From Mesorhizobium sp. RMAD-H1 (GTDB taxonomy: Bacteria > Pseudomonadota > Alphaproteobacteria > Rhizobiales > Rhizobiaceae), in assembly GCF_014191375.1 (NCBI RefSeq), contig NZ_JACHWN010000006.1, forward strand, positions 62,001 through 126,000: a stretch of 64,000 nt of DNA, written 5' to 3'. Below, in pieces: positions 45,219 to 57,696 of this stretch. The translations under genes and the position numbers were made by a program. A model generated the notes under the pieces. That model worked only from the letters and a program-made list of their open reading frames with translations, was not told the DNA's origin and made no database searches. Within the stretch, counting starts at the first letter, position 1, and every line of letters begins with the position of its first letter.

Positions 45219-46763
45219 ATGACGACAGATCAGGCCATGCCAGAGGAAGCGACGACCCGGATCAGCGACGCCGCGTCTGGCGGCGACATCGCCTTGCGCG
45301 TCGAAAACGTCAGCAAGAATTATGGTTCCTTTTCTGCTCTAAGATCGGTCAGCCTGAGCATTCGCCGCGGCAGCATTCACGGGCTGCTGGGTGAGAACGG
45401 TGCGGGCAAAAGCACACTCGTCAGCATTATCTCCGGCCAGCGGGCACCGAGCAGCGGCACCATTTATCTGGACGGCAAGCCAATCCACGGCGCCGATGTG
45501 CGAACCATGGAAGAGGCGGGCGTCTTTCTGGTCACGCAGGAACCCATGATCATCGATCATGTGTCCGCCGCCGAAAACCTGATGCTGGGCATCTGGCCTT
45601 CCAGCGGCGGCTTCGTGCGCTGGAAAAAGCTCAAGGCGGATGCCGCGAACATGCTGAAGGGATCCGGTATCGATCCCGATGCGAATGCCGGAAAGCTGAA
45701 TGCCGTCGCGCGCCGCAAGCTGAACATCCTGCGTGCCATGTTCTCGGGCGGCAAGGTCATCATCCTTGACGAACCGACGGCCGCCTTGACGGTTCCTGAT
45801 CGCCGCCAGCTCTTCGATTTCATGCGGCAGCTGAAGAAGGAGGGGGTCACCTTCATCTTCATTTCTCACTATAACGACGAAATTCTCGAAATCTGCGATG
45901 CGGTTTCGGTGCTGCGCGATGGCTGGCTTGCGGGCGCAAGCGAGACTATCGCCGCCATGACGTCCGAACAGCTTTCCGAACTCGTCCTTGGGCGCGGGCT
46001 GGACCTGTTTCAGCGGCAGCGCCGGACGTTCACCGGCGAGCCGGTCGCAGTCAGCCTGCGCGATGTGGTCGCGCATCATGTCGACATCAGGAAGCTCGAC
46101 ATCAGACGGGGCGAGATCGTCGGCTTCACCGGACTGCCCGGGGCGGGGGCCAAGGAACTTGCCAGGGCGATCTTCGGCCTCAATCCCTCAACCGCCGGGA
46201 CGATCAGCTTCGCCGGCGGAGACAACGAACCTCTGCCACGCCATCCCAAGGCGGCATTCGACAAAGGCATTGCCTATCTGTCGGACGACCGGCGCAAGGA
46301 CGGCGTCGTCGGTCATCTCTCGATCTCGGACAATATCGCGCTGTCGTCATTGGATCGCCGATCCGCCTTCGGTTTTGTCCAACATAAGCGTGAAGCGGAA
46401 CTGTGTGAGAGCTATTTCGCCAGCATGGGCATCAAGGCGCCCAACGCAGCCGCCGCGGTCGACATGCTGAGCGGGGGCAACCAGCAAAAGGTTTGCCTCG
46501 GTCGCGTCCTGGCCACGCAACCGCGTCTGCTGATCCTCGACGAGCCAACCAGGGGCATCGATGTGGGCGTCAAACAGGACGTGCTGCGTATCATCGACAG
46601 GCTCAGCAGAACGGGCGTCAGCGTCATCATCGTTTCGACCGATACCGATGAGCTAGTCCGTGCCGTGGACCGCGTATGCGTGTTCCGGCATGGCTCCATC
46701 CAGGAAATCGTGGAGGGCGACAAGATCACGACCGACAACCTGCGCAGCCTGGCACAGGCGTGA
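45219..46763 (+). CDS. Sugar ABC importer, double ATPase subunit
   Basis: This is a 514-residue fused ATPase of the RbsA/XylG class with two nucleotide-binding domains. The first has Walker A GENGAGKST and Walker B VIILDEPTAAL, but its signature region reads LNAVARRKLNILRAM instead of LSxGxxQ. The second has signature LSGGNQQKVCLGR and LLILDEPTRGIDVG, and the family-typical degenerate Walker A GLPGAGAKE. The first site's loss of the signature is unusual. The gene lies between the binding protein and permease genes. Confidence 0.9.
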   Translation: MTTDQAMPEEATTRISDAASGGDIALRVENVSKNYGSFSALRSVSLSIRRGSIHGLLGENGAGKSTLVSIISGQRAPSSGTIYLDGKPIHGADVRTMEEAGVFLVTQEPMIIDHVSAAENLMLGIWPSSGGFVRWKKLKADAANMLKGSGIDPDANAGKLNAVARRKLNILRAMFSGGKVIILDEPTAALTVPDRRQLFDFMRQLKKEGVTFIFISHYNDEILEICDAVSVLRDGWLAGASETIAAMTSEQLSELVLGRGLDLFQRQRRTFTGEPVAVSLRDVVAHHVDIRKLDIRRGEIVGFTGLPGAGAKELARAIFGLNPSTAGTISFAGGDNEPLPRHPKAAFDKGIAYLSDDRRKDGVVGHLSISDNIALSSLDRRSAFGFVQHKREAELCESYFASMGIKAPNAAAAVDMLSGGNQQKVCLGRVLATQPRLLILDEPTRGIDVGVKQDVLRIIDRLSRTGVSVIIVSTDTDELVRAVDRVCVFRHGSIQEIVEGDKITTDNLRSLAQA

Positions 46764-46789
46764 CCGCATTTCGGTAAAGGAACAAGAAA

Positions 46790-47791
46790 ATGAGCACTGT
46801 CATGACGGCGACCGGAAAAATGGACACCACGACGCAAAAGGAGCCGACGATGCACAAGGCGATCGGCTGGGTCCTGCACAATGTGGTCTGGATCTGGCTG
46901 GCGGCGCTGATCCTTGGCTTCGGGCTGTTCAACGAGTTTTTCCTGACCGTCATGAACATGCAGAACATCATGGTCCAGGCCACCGTGCTCGGCATTCTGG
47001 GCCTGGCTGTCGCGCTGCCGCTGCTGGTGGCCGAAATCGACCTCTCGATCCCCGCCAATCTCGGTTTTTCTTCGGCAATCGGCGCCCTGGCCTATTCCGA
47101 TCTGGGAATGCCCTGGTTCCCGGCGATGCTAGTCGGCGTAGGCGTCGCCACGTTGATCGGGTTCTTCAACGGACTTTGCATCACCAAGCTGCGCATGGTC
47201 TCGCTGATCCAGACGCTTTCCATGATGATCATCCTGCAGGGAGCGCTGCTCGCGCTCACACAAGGCAAGACGCTCACCAACCTTTCCGATGGCTATGTCT
47301 GGATCGGGCAGGCCTCGATCGGCGGCTGGCCTGTCATGCCCCTCATCTTCGTTCTCGCGCTTGGAGCGATCGGCGTCCTGCTGCGGATGACCGTTCTGGG
47401 CCGCTCCATCTATGCGGTCGGCGGCAATCCGCTGGCATCGAATTCGGCCGGCATCCGCGTCGACCGCATCAAGATCATCACCTATACGATCGCCGGATTC
47501 CTGGCGGGCGTCGGCGGTTTTCTTCTGGCGTCCTGGCAGATGGCAATCACTTCCAACCAGGGCTCGAGTTACCTGCTTTACGCGATCGCGGCTCCGATCA
47601 TAGGCGGCGTGAGCGTATTCGGCGGACGCGGCAATGTGATCGGCATTCTGGGTGGCGTGCTGCTGCTCACCGTCATTCAGGTCGGACTGGCCATCATCAA
47701 TATTCCCTCTTTCTATGTCGGGATGATCGGGGGCTTCATGATCTTCATCGCCGTGGCGATCGACGCCATCCGGGTGCGGTACTTTGCCTGA
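46790..47791 (+). CDS. Sugar ABC importer, permease subunit
   Basis: This is a 333-residue RbsC/XylH-type permease with about ten helices and the motifs GLAVALPLLVAEIDLSI, GFFNGLCITKLRMVSLIQTLS and GRSIYAVGGNPLASNSAGIRVDRIK. It is the only permease and presumably forms a homodimer. It lies 26 bases after the ATPase gene. A hairpin and about 100 bases separate it from the D-lactate dehydrogenase gene. Confidence 0.92.
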   Translation: MSTVMTATGKMDTTTQKEPTMHKAIGWVLHNVVWIWLAALILGFGLFNEFFLTVMNMQNIMVQATVLGILGLAVALPLLVAEIDLSIPANLGFSSAIGALAYSDLGMPWFPAMLVGVGVATLIGFFNGLCITKLRMVSLIQTLSMMIILQGALLALTQGKTLTNLSDGYVWIGQASIGGWPVMPLIFVLALGAIGVLLRMTVLGRSIYAVGGNPLASNSAGIRVDRIKIITYTIAGFLAGVGGFLLASWQMAITSNQGSSYLLYAIAAPIIGGVSVFGGRGNVIGILGGVLLLTVIQVGLAIINIPSFYVGMIGGFMIFIAVAIDAIRVRYFA

Positions 47792-47839
47792 CGGTTTGTT
47801 GATGCGGCCATGAAGCCGGTGCGATAAAAACGACCCGCT

Positions 47840-47864
47840 ATCCGCCGGTGCAAGGCTGGCGGAT
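47840..47864. other. Hairpin upstream of D-lactate dehydrogenase gene
   Basis: ATCCGCC and GGCGGAT form a 7-bp stem with an 11-base loop, in the 98-base gap after the permease gene. No T tract follows. Confidence 0.35.
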
Positions 47865-47889
47865 GGTTCCGTCATCCAGAGTAAAGAAT

Positions 47890-49656
47890 ATGCCCGGACT
47901 TGTTGAACAACTTCGCACGATCGTCGGCCGGCGGCACGTTTTGACGGGCGACACCGAAACGCGCCGGTTTCGTCAAGGCTATCGCTATGGCGGCGGTGCA
48001 GTGCTTGCGGTCGTACAGCCCGATACTCTGGTGGAGATGTGGCGCGCTCTGCAGGCATGCCACAAGGCCGGAACGATCATCATCTGCCAGGCCGCCAACA
48101 CAGGTTTGACCGGGGGCTCCACGCCCGTTCCGGAAGGCTATGACCGGCCGGTCGTCATCATCAATACATTGCGCCTGCGCCGTCTTGATCTCATCAGTGA
48201 CGGCGCCCAGGTCGTATCGCAGCCAGGCGTCACGCTCGACCAGCTCGAGAAGACCTTGCGGCCGATTGGCCGTGAGCCGCATTCGGTCATCGGCTCGAGC
48301 TGCATTGGCGCCTCGGTGACCGGCGGCGTATGCAACAATTCGGGCGGTTCGCTGATCCGCCGCGGTCCCGCCTTCACGCAGCTGGCTCTTTTTGCCCGGA
48401 TCACGGCGGAGGGCGAGCTCAAGCTCGTCAACCATCTGGGCATTGAACTGGGCGAGACGCCGGAAGAGATATTGGGCAGACTGGACCGGGGCGATATCCG
48501 TGAATCCGATATCGTCACGCTTCCCGATCGCCGTGCCTCCGATCACGAATACTGTAATCATGTACGCGATATCTCGGCCGGTACCCCGGCCCGGTTCAAT
48601 GCCGATCCGCGACGGCTCTACGAAGCGTCGGGTTCGGCGGGAAAACTCGCTGTCTTCGCCCTGAGGCTCGATACGTTTCCAGCCGACGAAGAAACGCAGG
48701 TCTTTTATATCGGAACCAACGATCCCGCCGAACTGGAGGAGATCCGGCGCCATATACTGGCCAATTTCGACAGCCTGCCGATTGCCGGCGAATACATGCA
48801 CCGCTCCGCCTATGACGCCAGCAGGCGCTACGGCAAGGATATGTTTCTCTTCATTCGGGCCTTCGGGACCGACAGGGTTCCCCTCGCCTTTGCAATGAAA
48901 AGCCGCTTCGACGGCATCACCGAGAAACTCGGCATGGGCGGAGCGGTCAGTGACCGCCTCCTGCAATTCGTATCCGACCTCCTGCCTGACCATCTTCCGC
49001 AAAGGCTGAACGATTTCCGCGACAGATACGAACACCATCTGCTGCTCAAGATGGGTGATACCGGCATCGAGGAAGCGCGCGGCTATCTCGCCTCCCGCTT
49101 TCCGACGAAGAACGGGGCCTGTTTCGAATGCACGGAGAAGGAAGGAAAAGCCGCTTTCCTCAACCGGTTCGCGGTCGGCGGCGCAATCGTGCGCTACCGG
49201 GCGGTCCATCCCAGGACGGTCGAGGATATCGTCGCCCTTGATATCGCACTGCCGCGCAACACGCTCGACTGGTTCGAGCGCCTGCCGCCGGAGATCGAGC
49301 AGAAGATCGATTTCACGATGTATTGCGGCCACTTCTTCTGCCATGTCCTGCATCAGGAATATCTGGTCAAGAAGGGAGAGGATTGCGACGCCGTCAAGAA
49401 CGCGATCCTGGCGTTGCTGCGGGCAAGAAACGCAAAGTACCCGGCCGAGCACAATGTCGGCCACCTCTATGAGGCCGAGGACAGTCTGAAGGCATTTTAT
49501 CGGGAACTCGATCCGACCAACTCCTTCAACCCCGGGATCGGCAAGACATCGCGACTGCTGAACTGGAAAGAGGCCGGATACTATACTCGGGGAACGACCG
49601 AAGCATCGTCAGCCGCCACCAGGGACGAGCCCGCGCGGAGCTCTCTCGTCCATTAG
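47890..49656 (+). CDS. dld: Respiratory D-lactate dehydrogenase (quinone-linked)
   Basis: This is a 588-residue FAD enzyme. It has an N-terminal FAD-binding_4 domain (ACHKAGTIIICQAANTGLTGGSTP, GASVTGGVCNNSGGSLI) and the Dld-specific membrane-binding cap (Lact-deh-memb type) from about residue 270 to the end, including HVLHQEYLVKKGED and EHNVGHLYEAEDSLKAFYRELDP. It oxidises D-lactate at the inner membrane and passes electrons to quinone. It follows the pentitol transporter on the same strand, but a metabolic link is not obvious. Confidence 0.9.
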   Translation: MPGLVEQLRTIVGRRHVLTGDTETRRFRQGYRYGGGAVLAVVQPDTLVEMWRALQACHKAGTIIICQAANTGLTGGSTPVPEGYDRPVVIINTLRLRRLDLISDGAQVVSQPGVTLDQLEKTLRPIGREPHSVIGSSCIGASVTGGVCNNSGGSLIRRGPAFTQLALFARITAEGELKLVNHLGIELGETPEEILGRLDRGDIRESDIVTLPDRRASDHEYCNHVRDISAGTPARFNADPRRLYEASGSAGKLAVFALRLDTFPADEETQVFYIGTNDPAELEEIRRHILANFDSLPIAGEYMHRSAYDASRRYGKDMFLFIRAFGTDRVPLAFAMKSRFDGITEKLGMGGAVSDRLLQFVSDLLPDHLPQRLNDFRDRYEHHLLLKMGDTGIEEARGYLASRFPTKNGACFECTEKEGKAAFLNRFAVGGAIVRYRAVHPRTVEDIVALDIALPRNTLDWFERLPPEIEQKIDFTMYCGHFFCHVLHQEYLVKKGEDCDAVKNAILALLRARNAKYPAEHNVGHLYEAEDSLKAFYRELDPTNSFNPGIGKTSRLLNWKEAGYYTRGTTEASSAATRDEPARSSLVH

Positions 49657-49838
49657 GCTTCCCTCGAAAGGGCGAGGAATGAACCGGCATCCGGGCAACT
49701 CGACCCGGGAGCTTTCAGTGACATTTCTGCTTTTCCTCAAGCTTGAGCCCTGCGTCTCGGATGAGAGGCATTTACATTTTGCCGGCTTGGTGTCCTCATA
49801 AGGCGCATGGAGGAAAGAGAGGACGGCAGTTTGCGCCG

Positions 49839-51740
<1,902 letters not shown>

Positions 51741-51763
51741 CCTGCCGCACCTGTCGCGCCACA

Positions 51764-51795
51764 CCTGTTGCAAGCGGCGATGCCGGTGCAACAGG
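51764..51795. promoter_or_regulatory. Inverted repeat, candidate activator-binding site
   Basis: CCTGTTGCA (51764-51772) and TGCAACAGG (51787-51795) are a perfect 9-bp inverted repeat with a 14-base spacer. A third half-site-like CACCTGTCGC precedes it near 51749. The repeat ends about 51 bases before the -24 box. It is the likely upstream activating site for the AcoR-like protein encoded just before. Confidence 0.6.
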
Positions 51796-51846
51796 ACGCG
51801 CGCCACAAGCCTTTGATCCTCCGTCGCTTCTCCCCCGCACTCCTCT

Positions 51847-51862
51847 TGGCATGGAGCTTGCT
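51847..51862 (+). promoter_or_regulatory. Sigma54 (-24/-12) promoter
   Basis: TGGCATGGAGCTTGCT has the GG (-24) and GC (-12) doublets with exact 10-base separation, one mismatch from TGGCACG-N4-TTGCW. It precedes the SDR gene by 32 bases and lies downstream of the inverted repeat. Confidence 0.75.
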
Positions 51863-51894
51863 GATCGCTGTTCAGACAACGACAGGAGGAAACC

Positions 51895-52683
51895 ATGTCC
51901 GAAAAACTCAATGGGCGTTCGATCATCGTCACCGGCGCCGGACGCGGCATCGGCGAGGCGATGGCGCGCGGGCTGGCAGCAAAGGGTGCATCCCTCACCA
52001 TCGCCGATATAGATGGCGGAGCGGCGGAGAAGGTTGCCGCGAGCATCCGCGATACCGGCGGCAAGGCGATCGCCGCCACGGTGGATGTGACGAAACGCGA
52101 GAGTGCCCGCAACATGATCGGGGCCGCTGTTGCCGCCCATGGCAAGCTCGATGTCATCTTCAATAATGCCGGCATTGCGCAAACCAAGCCTTTCCTGTCG
52201 ATCACCGATGAAGACTGGCGGCGCGTGATGAACGTGAACGGGCTCGGTGTCCTCATCTGCATGCAGGAGGCAATCAGGCAGATGCTTACGCAGGGCCATG
52301 GCGGCAAGGTGATCAACACCGCCTCAATCGCCGGTCGGCAGGGTTATGAGCCGCTGGCCCACTATTCGGCCAGCAAGTTCGCTGTCGTTGCGCTGACGCA
52401 GGCCGCCGCGCGCGCCTTCGGCAAGGACAAGATCAATGTCAATGCCATCTGTCCCGGCGTGGTGGCAACCGACATGTGGAAGACAATCGACAAGGGCTTT
52501 GTCGAGGAAGGCCTGACGCAGCGCGACAACCAGGCCTTCGAAGCCTTCTCGGCTGACATTCTGCTCGGCCGCCCCTCCAGATCGGACGATCTTGTGGGTG
52601 TTGCCTGTTTCCTCGCCTCCTCCGCTTCCGACTACATGACCGGGCAAAGCCTGATCGTGGACGGCGGCATGGTCCTCCTCTGA
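51895..52683 (+). CDS. Short-chain dehydrogenase, acetoin/butanediol type
   Basis: This 262-residue SDR has TGAGRGIGEAMA, NNAGIA, and an active site with Ser in NTASIAGRQGYEPLAHYSASKFAVVALTQAAA. The ending is VDGGMVLL. Motif spacing and length resemble meso-butanediol/diacetyl (acetoin) reductases, in agreement with the AcoR-like control and the butanediol dehydrogenase gene downstream. GGAGG precedes the ATG. Substrate inferred. Confidence 0.85.
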   Translation: MSEKLNGRSIIVTGAGRGIGEAMARGLAAKGASLTIADIDGGAAEKVAASIRDTGGKAIAATVDVTKRESARNMIGAAVAAHGKLDVIFNNAGIAQTKPFLSITDEDWRRVMNVNGLGVLICMQEAIRQMLTQGHGGKVINTASIAGRQGYEPLAHYSASKFAVVALTQAAARAFGKDKINVNAICPGVVATDMWKTIDKGFVEEGLTQRDNQAFEAFSADILLGRPSRSDDLVGVACFLASSASDYMTGQSLIVDGGMVLL

Positions 52684-52709
52684 TGCGCTGAAAACGAGAG
52701 GAGAACGAG

Positions 52710-53786
52710 ATGAAAGCTCTGCGTTTCCACGCGGCGAAGGACCTTCGCGTCGAGAACATCGAGAGGCCGGCAATGCGCCCGCCCGCGGGCCAGGTGCTGA
52801 TCCGCAACCGCTTCGTCGGCATCTGCGGCACGGATCTGCACGAATATGCCCATGGACCGATCTTCATTCCAAAGGAGCCACATCCTTTTACCGGTGCACA
52901 CGGCCCGCAGATCCTCGGCCACGAATTCGGCGGGGTGGTCGAAGCGGTCGGTGAGGGAGTGAGCGGCCTCTCAGTGGGTGACCGGATTTCCGTGCAGCCG
53001 CTCATCATGCCGCGCTCCGGCGACTATTTTGCCGATCGGGGCCTGTTCCACCTGAGTACCGATCTCGCGCTCGCGGGGCTAAGTTGGCCGTGGGGCGGCA
53101 TGGCCGAATACGCCATGCTCAATGCCTATAACGTGCAGAGAATTCCGGACGAAATGTCCGATGAGGAAGCCGCGCTCGTGGAACCGGCGGCAGTAGTGGT
53201 CTACGCCTGCGATCGTGGCGGCGTGAGGGCGGGCGCAAGCGTGCTCGTCACCGGTGCGGGACCGATCGGCGTCCTCACGCTGCTTGCCGCACGTGCGGCC
53301 GGCGCCGCGCAGCTCTTCGTGTCCGACATCAACGACGCCCGCCTCGAATTCGCCCGCTCGCTCCTGCCGGACGTGATCACCATCAATCCCCTGCACGACC
53401 CTGTCGGCGACCTCGTGCGGGCGCGCTCGGAAGGCCGCGTCGGCTGCGACGTCGCGATCGAATGCGTCGGCAACGAACATGCGCTGAAAGCCTGCCTTGA
53501 TGCCGTGCGCAAGCAGGGTGTGGTGGTGCAGACCGGGCTTCACCCGCACGAAAACCCGATCGACTGGTTCCAGGTCACCTTCAAGGACATCGATATCCGC
53601 GGCTCCTGGGCCTATCCCACCCATTACTGGCCGCGCGTCATCCGCCTCATCGCGTCGGGCCTCCTGCCCGCCAGGCGCGTCGTCACAAAGCGCATCGCGC
53701 TCGACGAGGCCGTCAGCGCTGGCTTCGACGCGCTGCTCGATCCTTCGGGTCAGCAGCTGAAGATCCTGATCGACCTGACCGAATAG
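52710..53786 (+). CDS. 2,3-butanediol dehydrogenase-like MDR enzyme
   Basis: This 358-residue zinc-type dehydrogenase starts MKALRFHAAKDLRVENIE and has GICGTDLHEYAHGPIFIPKEPHP and GHEFGGVV, which match R,R-butanediol dehydrogenases. The structural-zinc lobe, which normally has four Cys, reads MPRSGDYFADRGLFHLS and has none. The cofactor motif is GAGPIGVL. It is 26 bases after the SDR gene in the sigma54 transcript. Acetoin or a related alpha-hydroxy ketone/diol is a plausible substrate, not proven. Confidence 0.88.
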   Translation: MKALRFHAAKDLRVENIERPAMRPPAGQVLIRNRFVGICGTDLHEYAHGPIFIPKEPHPFTGAHGPQILGHEFGGVVEAVGEGVSGLSVGDRISVQPLIMPRSGDYFADRGLFHLSTDLALAGLSWPWGGMAEYAMLNAYNVQRIPDEMSDEEAALVEPAAVVVYACDRGGVRAGASVLVTGAGPIGVLTLLAARAAGAAQLFVSDINDARLEFARSLLPDVITINPLHDPVGDLVRARSEGRVGCDVAIECVGNEHALKACLDAVRKQGVVVQTGLHPHENPIDWFQVTFKDIDIRGSWAYPTHYWPRVIRLIASGLLPARRVVTKRIALDEAVSAGFDALLDPSGQQLKILIDLTE

Positions 53787-53857
53787 GCCAGGCTTTCCAA
53801 CCGGCGGCGATGGGAGGTCGCTGCCGCCCTGACCGTCAAGCACATGGAGGAGACAGA

Positions 53858-55660
53858 ATGCTTGAAGACAGCCCCCATACCCGCATCGATACGGCGCTTG
53901 CCAAACTCGGCAAGGTCCTTGAGGCCAATGATATCGATGCTGCCGTCAACCTGTTCCAGGCCGATTGCTACTGGCGGGACCTGGTCGCTTTCACCTGGAA
54001 TATCCGCACCATGGAAGGCCATGGGCAAATTCGCGACATGCTGTCGAGCCAGCTTGCGGCCATCAAGCCACAGCACTTCCGCCAGGATGAGAAAGAGCCG
54101 GCGAGCACCTCGGACGGGGTCACCGAAGGCTGGTTCGAATTCGAGACGGAACGCGCGCGCGGCTATGGTCATATCCGCCTGAAGAATGGCCTGATCTCGA
54201 CCCTGCTTACGACCATGGCGGAACTGAAAGGCTTCGAGGAGCCGAAAGGTCTCCGGCGTCCCCTCGGCGCCGAGCACGGGCATGATCCGAACCGGAAGAC
54301 CTGGAAGGAGAAGCGCGAGCAGGAAACGACCGAGCTCGGCTACAAGACGCAGCCCTATATCGTCATTATCGGGGGCGGCCAGGGCGGCATCGCGCTCGGT
54401 GCGCGGCTGCGCCAGCTCGGCGTGCCGACCATCATCGTGGAAAAAAACGAGAGGCCCGGCGACAGTTGGCGCAAGCGCTACAAATCGCTCTGCCTGCATG
54501 ACCCCGTCTGGTACGATCACCTGCCCTACATTCCCTTCCCGGAGAACTGGCCGATCTTTGCGCCAAAAGACAAGATCGGCGACTGGCTGGAAATGTATAC
54601 CAAGGTGATGGAGCTCAATTACTGGAGCTCGACCATCTGCAAATCGGCCTCCTTCGACGAGGAAAAGAAGGAATGGACGGTGGTGGTCGAACGCGAGGGC
54701 AAGGAGATCGTCCTGCGCCCCAAGCAATTGGTGCTCGCCACCGGCATGTCGGGGAAACCCAATATACCCACCTTCAAGGGCCAGGACATTTTCAAGGGCG
54801 AGCAGCAACACTCCTCGCAGCATCCCGGACCCGATGTCTATCGGGGCAGGAGGGTCGTGGTAATCGGCTCGAACAATTCCGCGCATGACATCTGCGCCGC
54901 ACTTTGGGAGGCTGGCGCCGACGTCACCATGGTGCAGCGTTCCTCCACCCATATCGTGCGGTCGGAAACGTTGATGGAAATCGGGCTGGGTGACCTCTAT
55001 TCCGAACGGGCCGTGGCCAACGGCGTAACGACGCGCAAGGCCGATCTCATCTTCGCCTCCATCCCCTACCGCATCATGCACGAGTTCCAGATTCCGCTTT
55101 ATGACAGGATGCGCGAGAAGGATGCGGCATTCTACGCCGCGCTCGAGAAGGCGGGCTTCATGCTCGACTGGGGCGCCGACGGTTCCGGGCTCTTCATGAA
55201 ATACCTTCGCCGCGGCTCCGGCTATTATATCGATGTCGGTGCCTGCCAGCTTGTCATCGATGGCAAGATCAAGCTCAAGTCCGGCCAGGACGTGAGCCAT
55301 CTTACCGAGGATGCGGTGGTGCTGAAGGACGGCACGGAGCTCAAGGCGGATCTTGTGGTCTACGCTACCGGGTATGGCTCCATGAACGGCTGGGCAGCCG
55401 ACCTGATCTCACGCGAGGTGGCCGACAAGGTCGGCAAATGCTGGGGCCTCGGTTCCGATACCCCGAAGGATCCCGGGCCATGGGAGGGCGAGCAGCGCAA
55501 CATGTGGAAACCGACGCAGCAGGAAGCGCTGTGGTTCCACGGGGGCAACCTGCACCAGTCCAGGCACTATTCGCTCTATCTGGCTCTGCAGCTCAAGGCG
55601 CGCTTTGAAGGTCTCGACACACCGGTATACGGGCTGCAAGACGTTCATCACCTGAGCTAG
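53858..55660 (+). CDS. NTF2-fused flavin-containing monooxygenase
   Basis: This is a 600-residue protein. Residues 1-130 are a SnoaL/NTF2-like domain. Residues about 165-600 are a YUCCA-like flavin monooxygenase with FAD motif GGGQGG (172-177), NAD(P) motif GSNNSA (337-342) and the linking motif [11 protein letters not shown]. It should oxygenate a substrate with NADPH and FAD. In this cluster a ketone-to-ester or hydroxylation step is possible. It starts at 53858, with GGAGGAGAC upstream. It is the third gene behind the sigma54 promoter. Confidence 0.85.
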   Translation: MLEDSPHTRIDTALAKLGKVLEANDIDAAVNLFQADCYWRDLVAFTWNIRTMEGHGQIRDMLSSQLAAIKPQHFRQDEKEPASTSDGVTEGWFEFETERARGYGHIRLKNGLISTLLTTMAELKGFEEPKGLRRPLGAEHGHDPNRKTWKEKREQETTELGYKTQPYIVIIGGGQGGIALGARLRQLGVPTIIVEKNERPGDSWRKRYKSLCLHDPVWYDHLPYIPFPENWPIFAPKDKIGDWLEMYTKVMELNYWSSTICKSASFDEEKKEWTVVVEREGKEIVLRPKQLVLATGMSGKPNIPTFKGQDIFKGEQQHSSQHPGPDVYRGRRVVVIGSNNSAHDICAALWEAGADVTMVQRSSTHIVRSETLMEIGLGDLYSERAVANGVTTRKADLIFASIPYRIMHEFQIPLYDRMREKDAAFYAALEKAGFMLDWGADGSGLFMKYLRRGSGYYIDVGACQLVIDGKIKLKSGQDVSHLTEDAVVLKDGTELKADLVVYATGYGSMNGWAADLISREVADKVGKCWGLGSDTPKDPGPWEGEQRNMWKPTQQEALWFHGGNLHQSRHYSLYLALQLKARFEGLDTPVYGLQDVHHLS

Positions 55661-55675
55661 ACCTGCAGAACCTTC

Positions 55676-55702
55676 GCGCCCGACCCTTTCGCTGTCGGGC
55701 GC
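55676..55702 (+). terminator. Hairpin after the monooxygenase gene
   Basis: GCGCCCGAC (55676-55684) and GTCGGGCGC (55694-55702) form a perfect 9-bp stem, 15 bases after the stop. It lacks a T run but probably ends or attenuates the sigma54 transcript. The remaining bases to 56000 hold no gene or promoter I can support. Confidence 0.5.
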
Positions 55703-56000
55703 GGATCGGGCGGGCCCTGACGCAGGCATGCGTTCAACTTCGAAACGTTGCCGCCCCCGCTTCGCCATTGCCCCTTCGCCGGGAAAATACCAAGCAGGCG
55801 GCGGATCCCCTTCTGTCAATGTGGCACGCTTAAAGAAGGCAGAAGCCGGCATTTTGTCAGGAAATGTTCCCTGTCATATATCGGCTATGGCAAAGGTGCG
55901 GCAACTTGCCTATATCTGGCGCGCTTTGGCCGGGCGCGCTTCCCCGTGCGTCCCGCTGGCGCGTGAACCTGTTTCCTTCATCCCTTCCAGCGACGGTCTC

Positions 56001-56923
<923 letters not shown>

Positions 56924-56927
<4 letters not shown>

Positions 56928-57685
56928 ATTTCGAAGCCATCAAGGCCATCTATCTATTCGAGATGGCGCGCATGCGCCGCACGCTCCTCCAGAGCGTCGT
57001 CTCCCCGGTATTGTCCACCTCGCTCTATTTCGTCGTCTTCGGCGCGGCCATTGGCGGCCGGATGCAGGAGGTCGACGGTGTGCCGTATGGCGCGTTCATC
57101 GTGCCTGGCCTGATGATGCTGACGCTCTTGCAGAACTCGATCTCCAACGCCTCATTCGGCATCTATTTCCCCAAATTCGTCGGCACGATCTACGAGGTGC
57201 TGTCGGCGCCGGTCTCCTTTGTGGAGATCGTCATCGGCTATGTCGGCGCGGCGGCGACGAAATCGCTGATCCTCGGAATCATCATCCTCGCCACCGCCTA
57301 TCTGTTCGTGCCCATCGAAATCCGCCACCCCTTCTGGATGGTATTCTTCCTCGTCGCGACCGCGGTCACCTTCAGCCTGTTCGGCTTCATCATCGGCATA
57401 TGGGCCGACAATTTCGAGAAGCTGCAGCTGATCCCGCTCCTCATCGTCACCCCGCTCGTCTTCCTCGGCGGCTCCTTCTATTCCATCCATATGCTGCCGC
57501 CGTTCTGGCGCGACGTGACGCTCTTCAACCCCGTGCTCTACCTGATCAGCGGTTTCCGCTGGAGCTTCTTCGAGACGGCGGATGTGAGCGTCGGCGTCAG
57601 CATCGCGATGATTTCGCTCTTCCTCGCGATCTGCCTTGCCCTTGTCTGGTGGATCTTCAGGACGGGCTATCGGCTGAAGGCTTAG
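56924..57685 (+). CDS. ABC-2 type exporter permease (YadH-like)
   Basis: This 253-residue permease has six helices and the ABC-2 motif [32 protein letters not shown]. It starts [20 protein letters not shown]. It makes the exporter together with the ATPase; the substrate is unknown. The convergent LLM gene ends 11 bases after its stop. Confidence 0.9.
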
Positions 57686-57696
57686 CGCTATCGTTT

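Noticed and set aside
47872-49464. Long minus-strand open frame (530 codons)
   Set aside because: Antisense of the D-lactate dehydrogenase gene with no recognisable motif.
53750-55300. Long minus-strand open frame (516 codons)
   Set aside because: Mirror of the NTF2-monooxygenase gene; composition random and no ribosome site.
55728-56000. 91-codon N-terminal extension of the exporter ATPase
   Set aside because: Not like any ABC domain; the conserved start is 56001.
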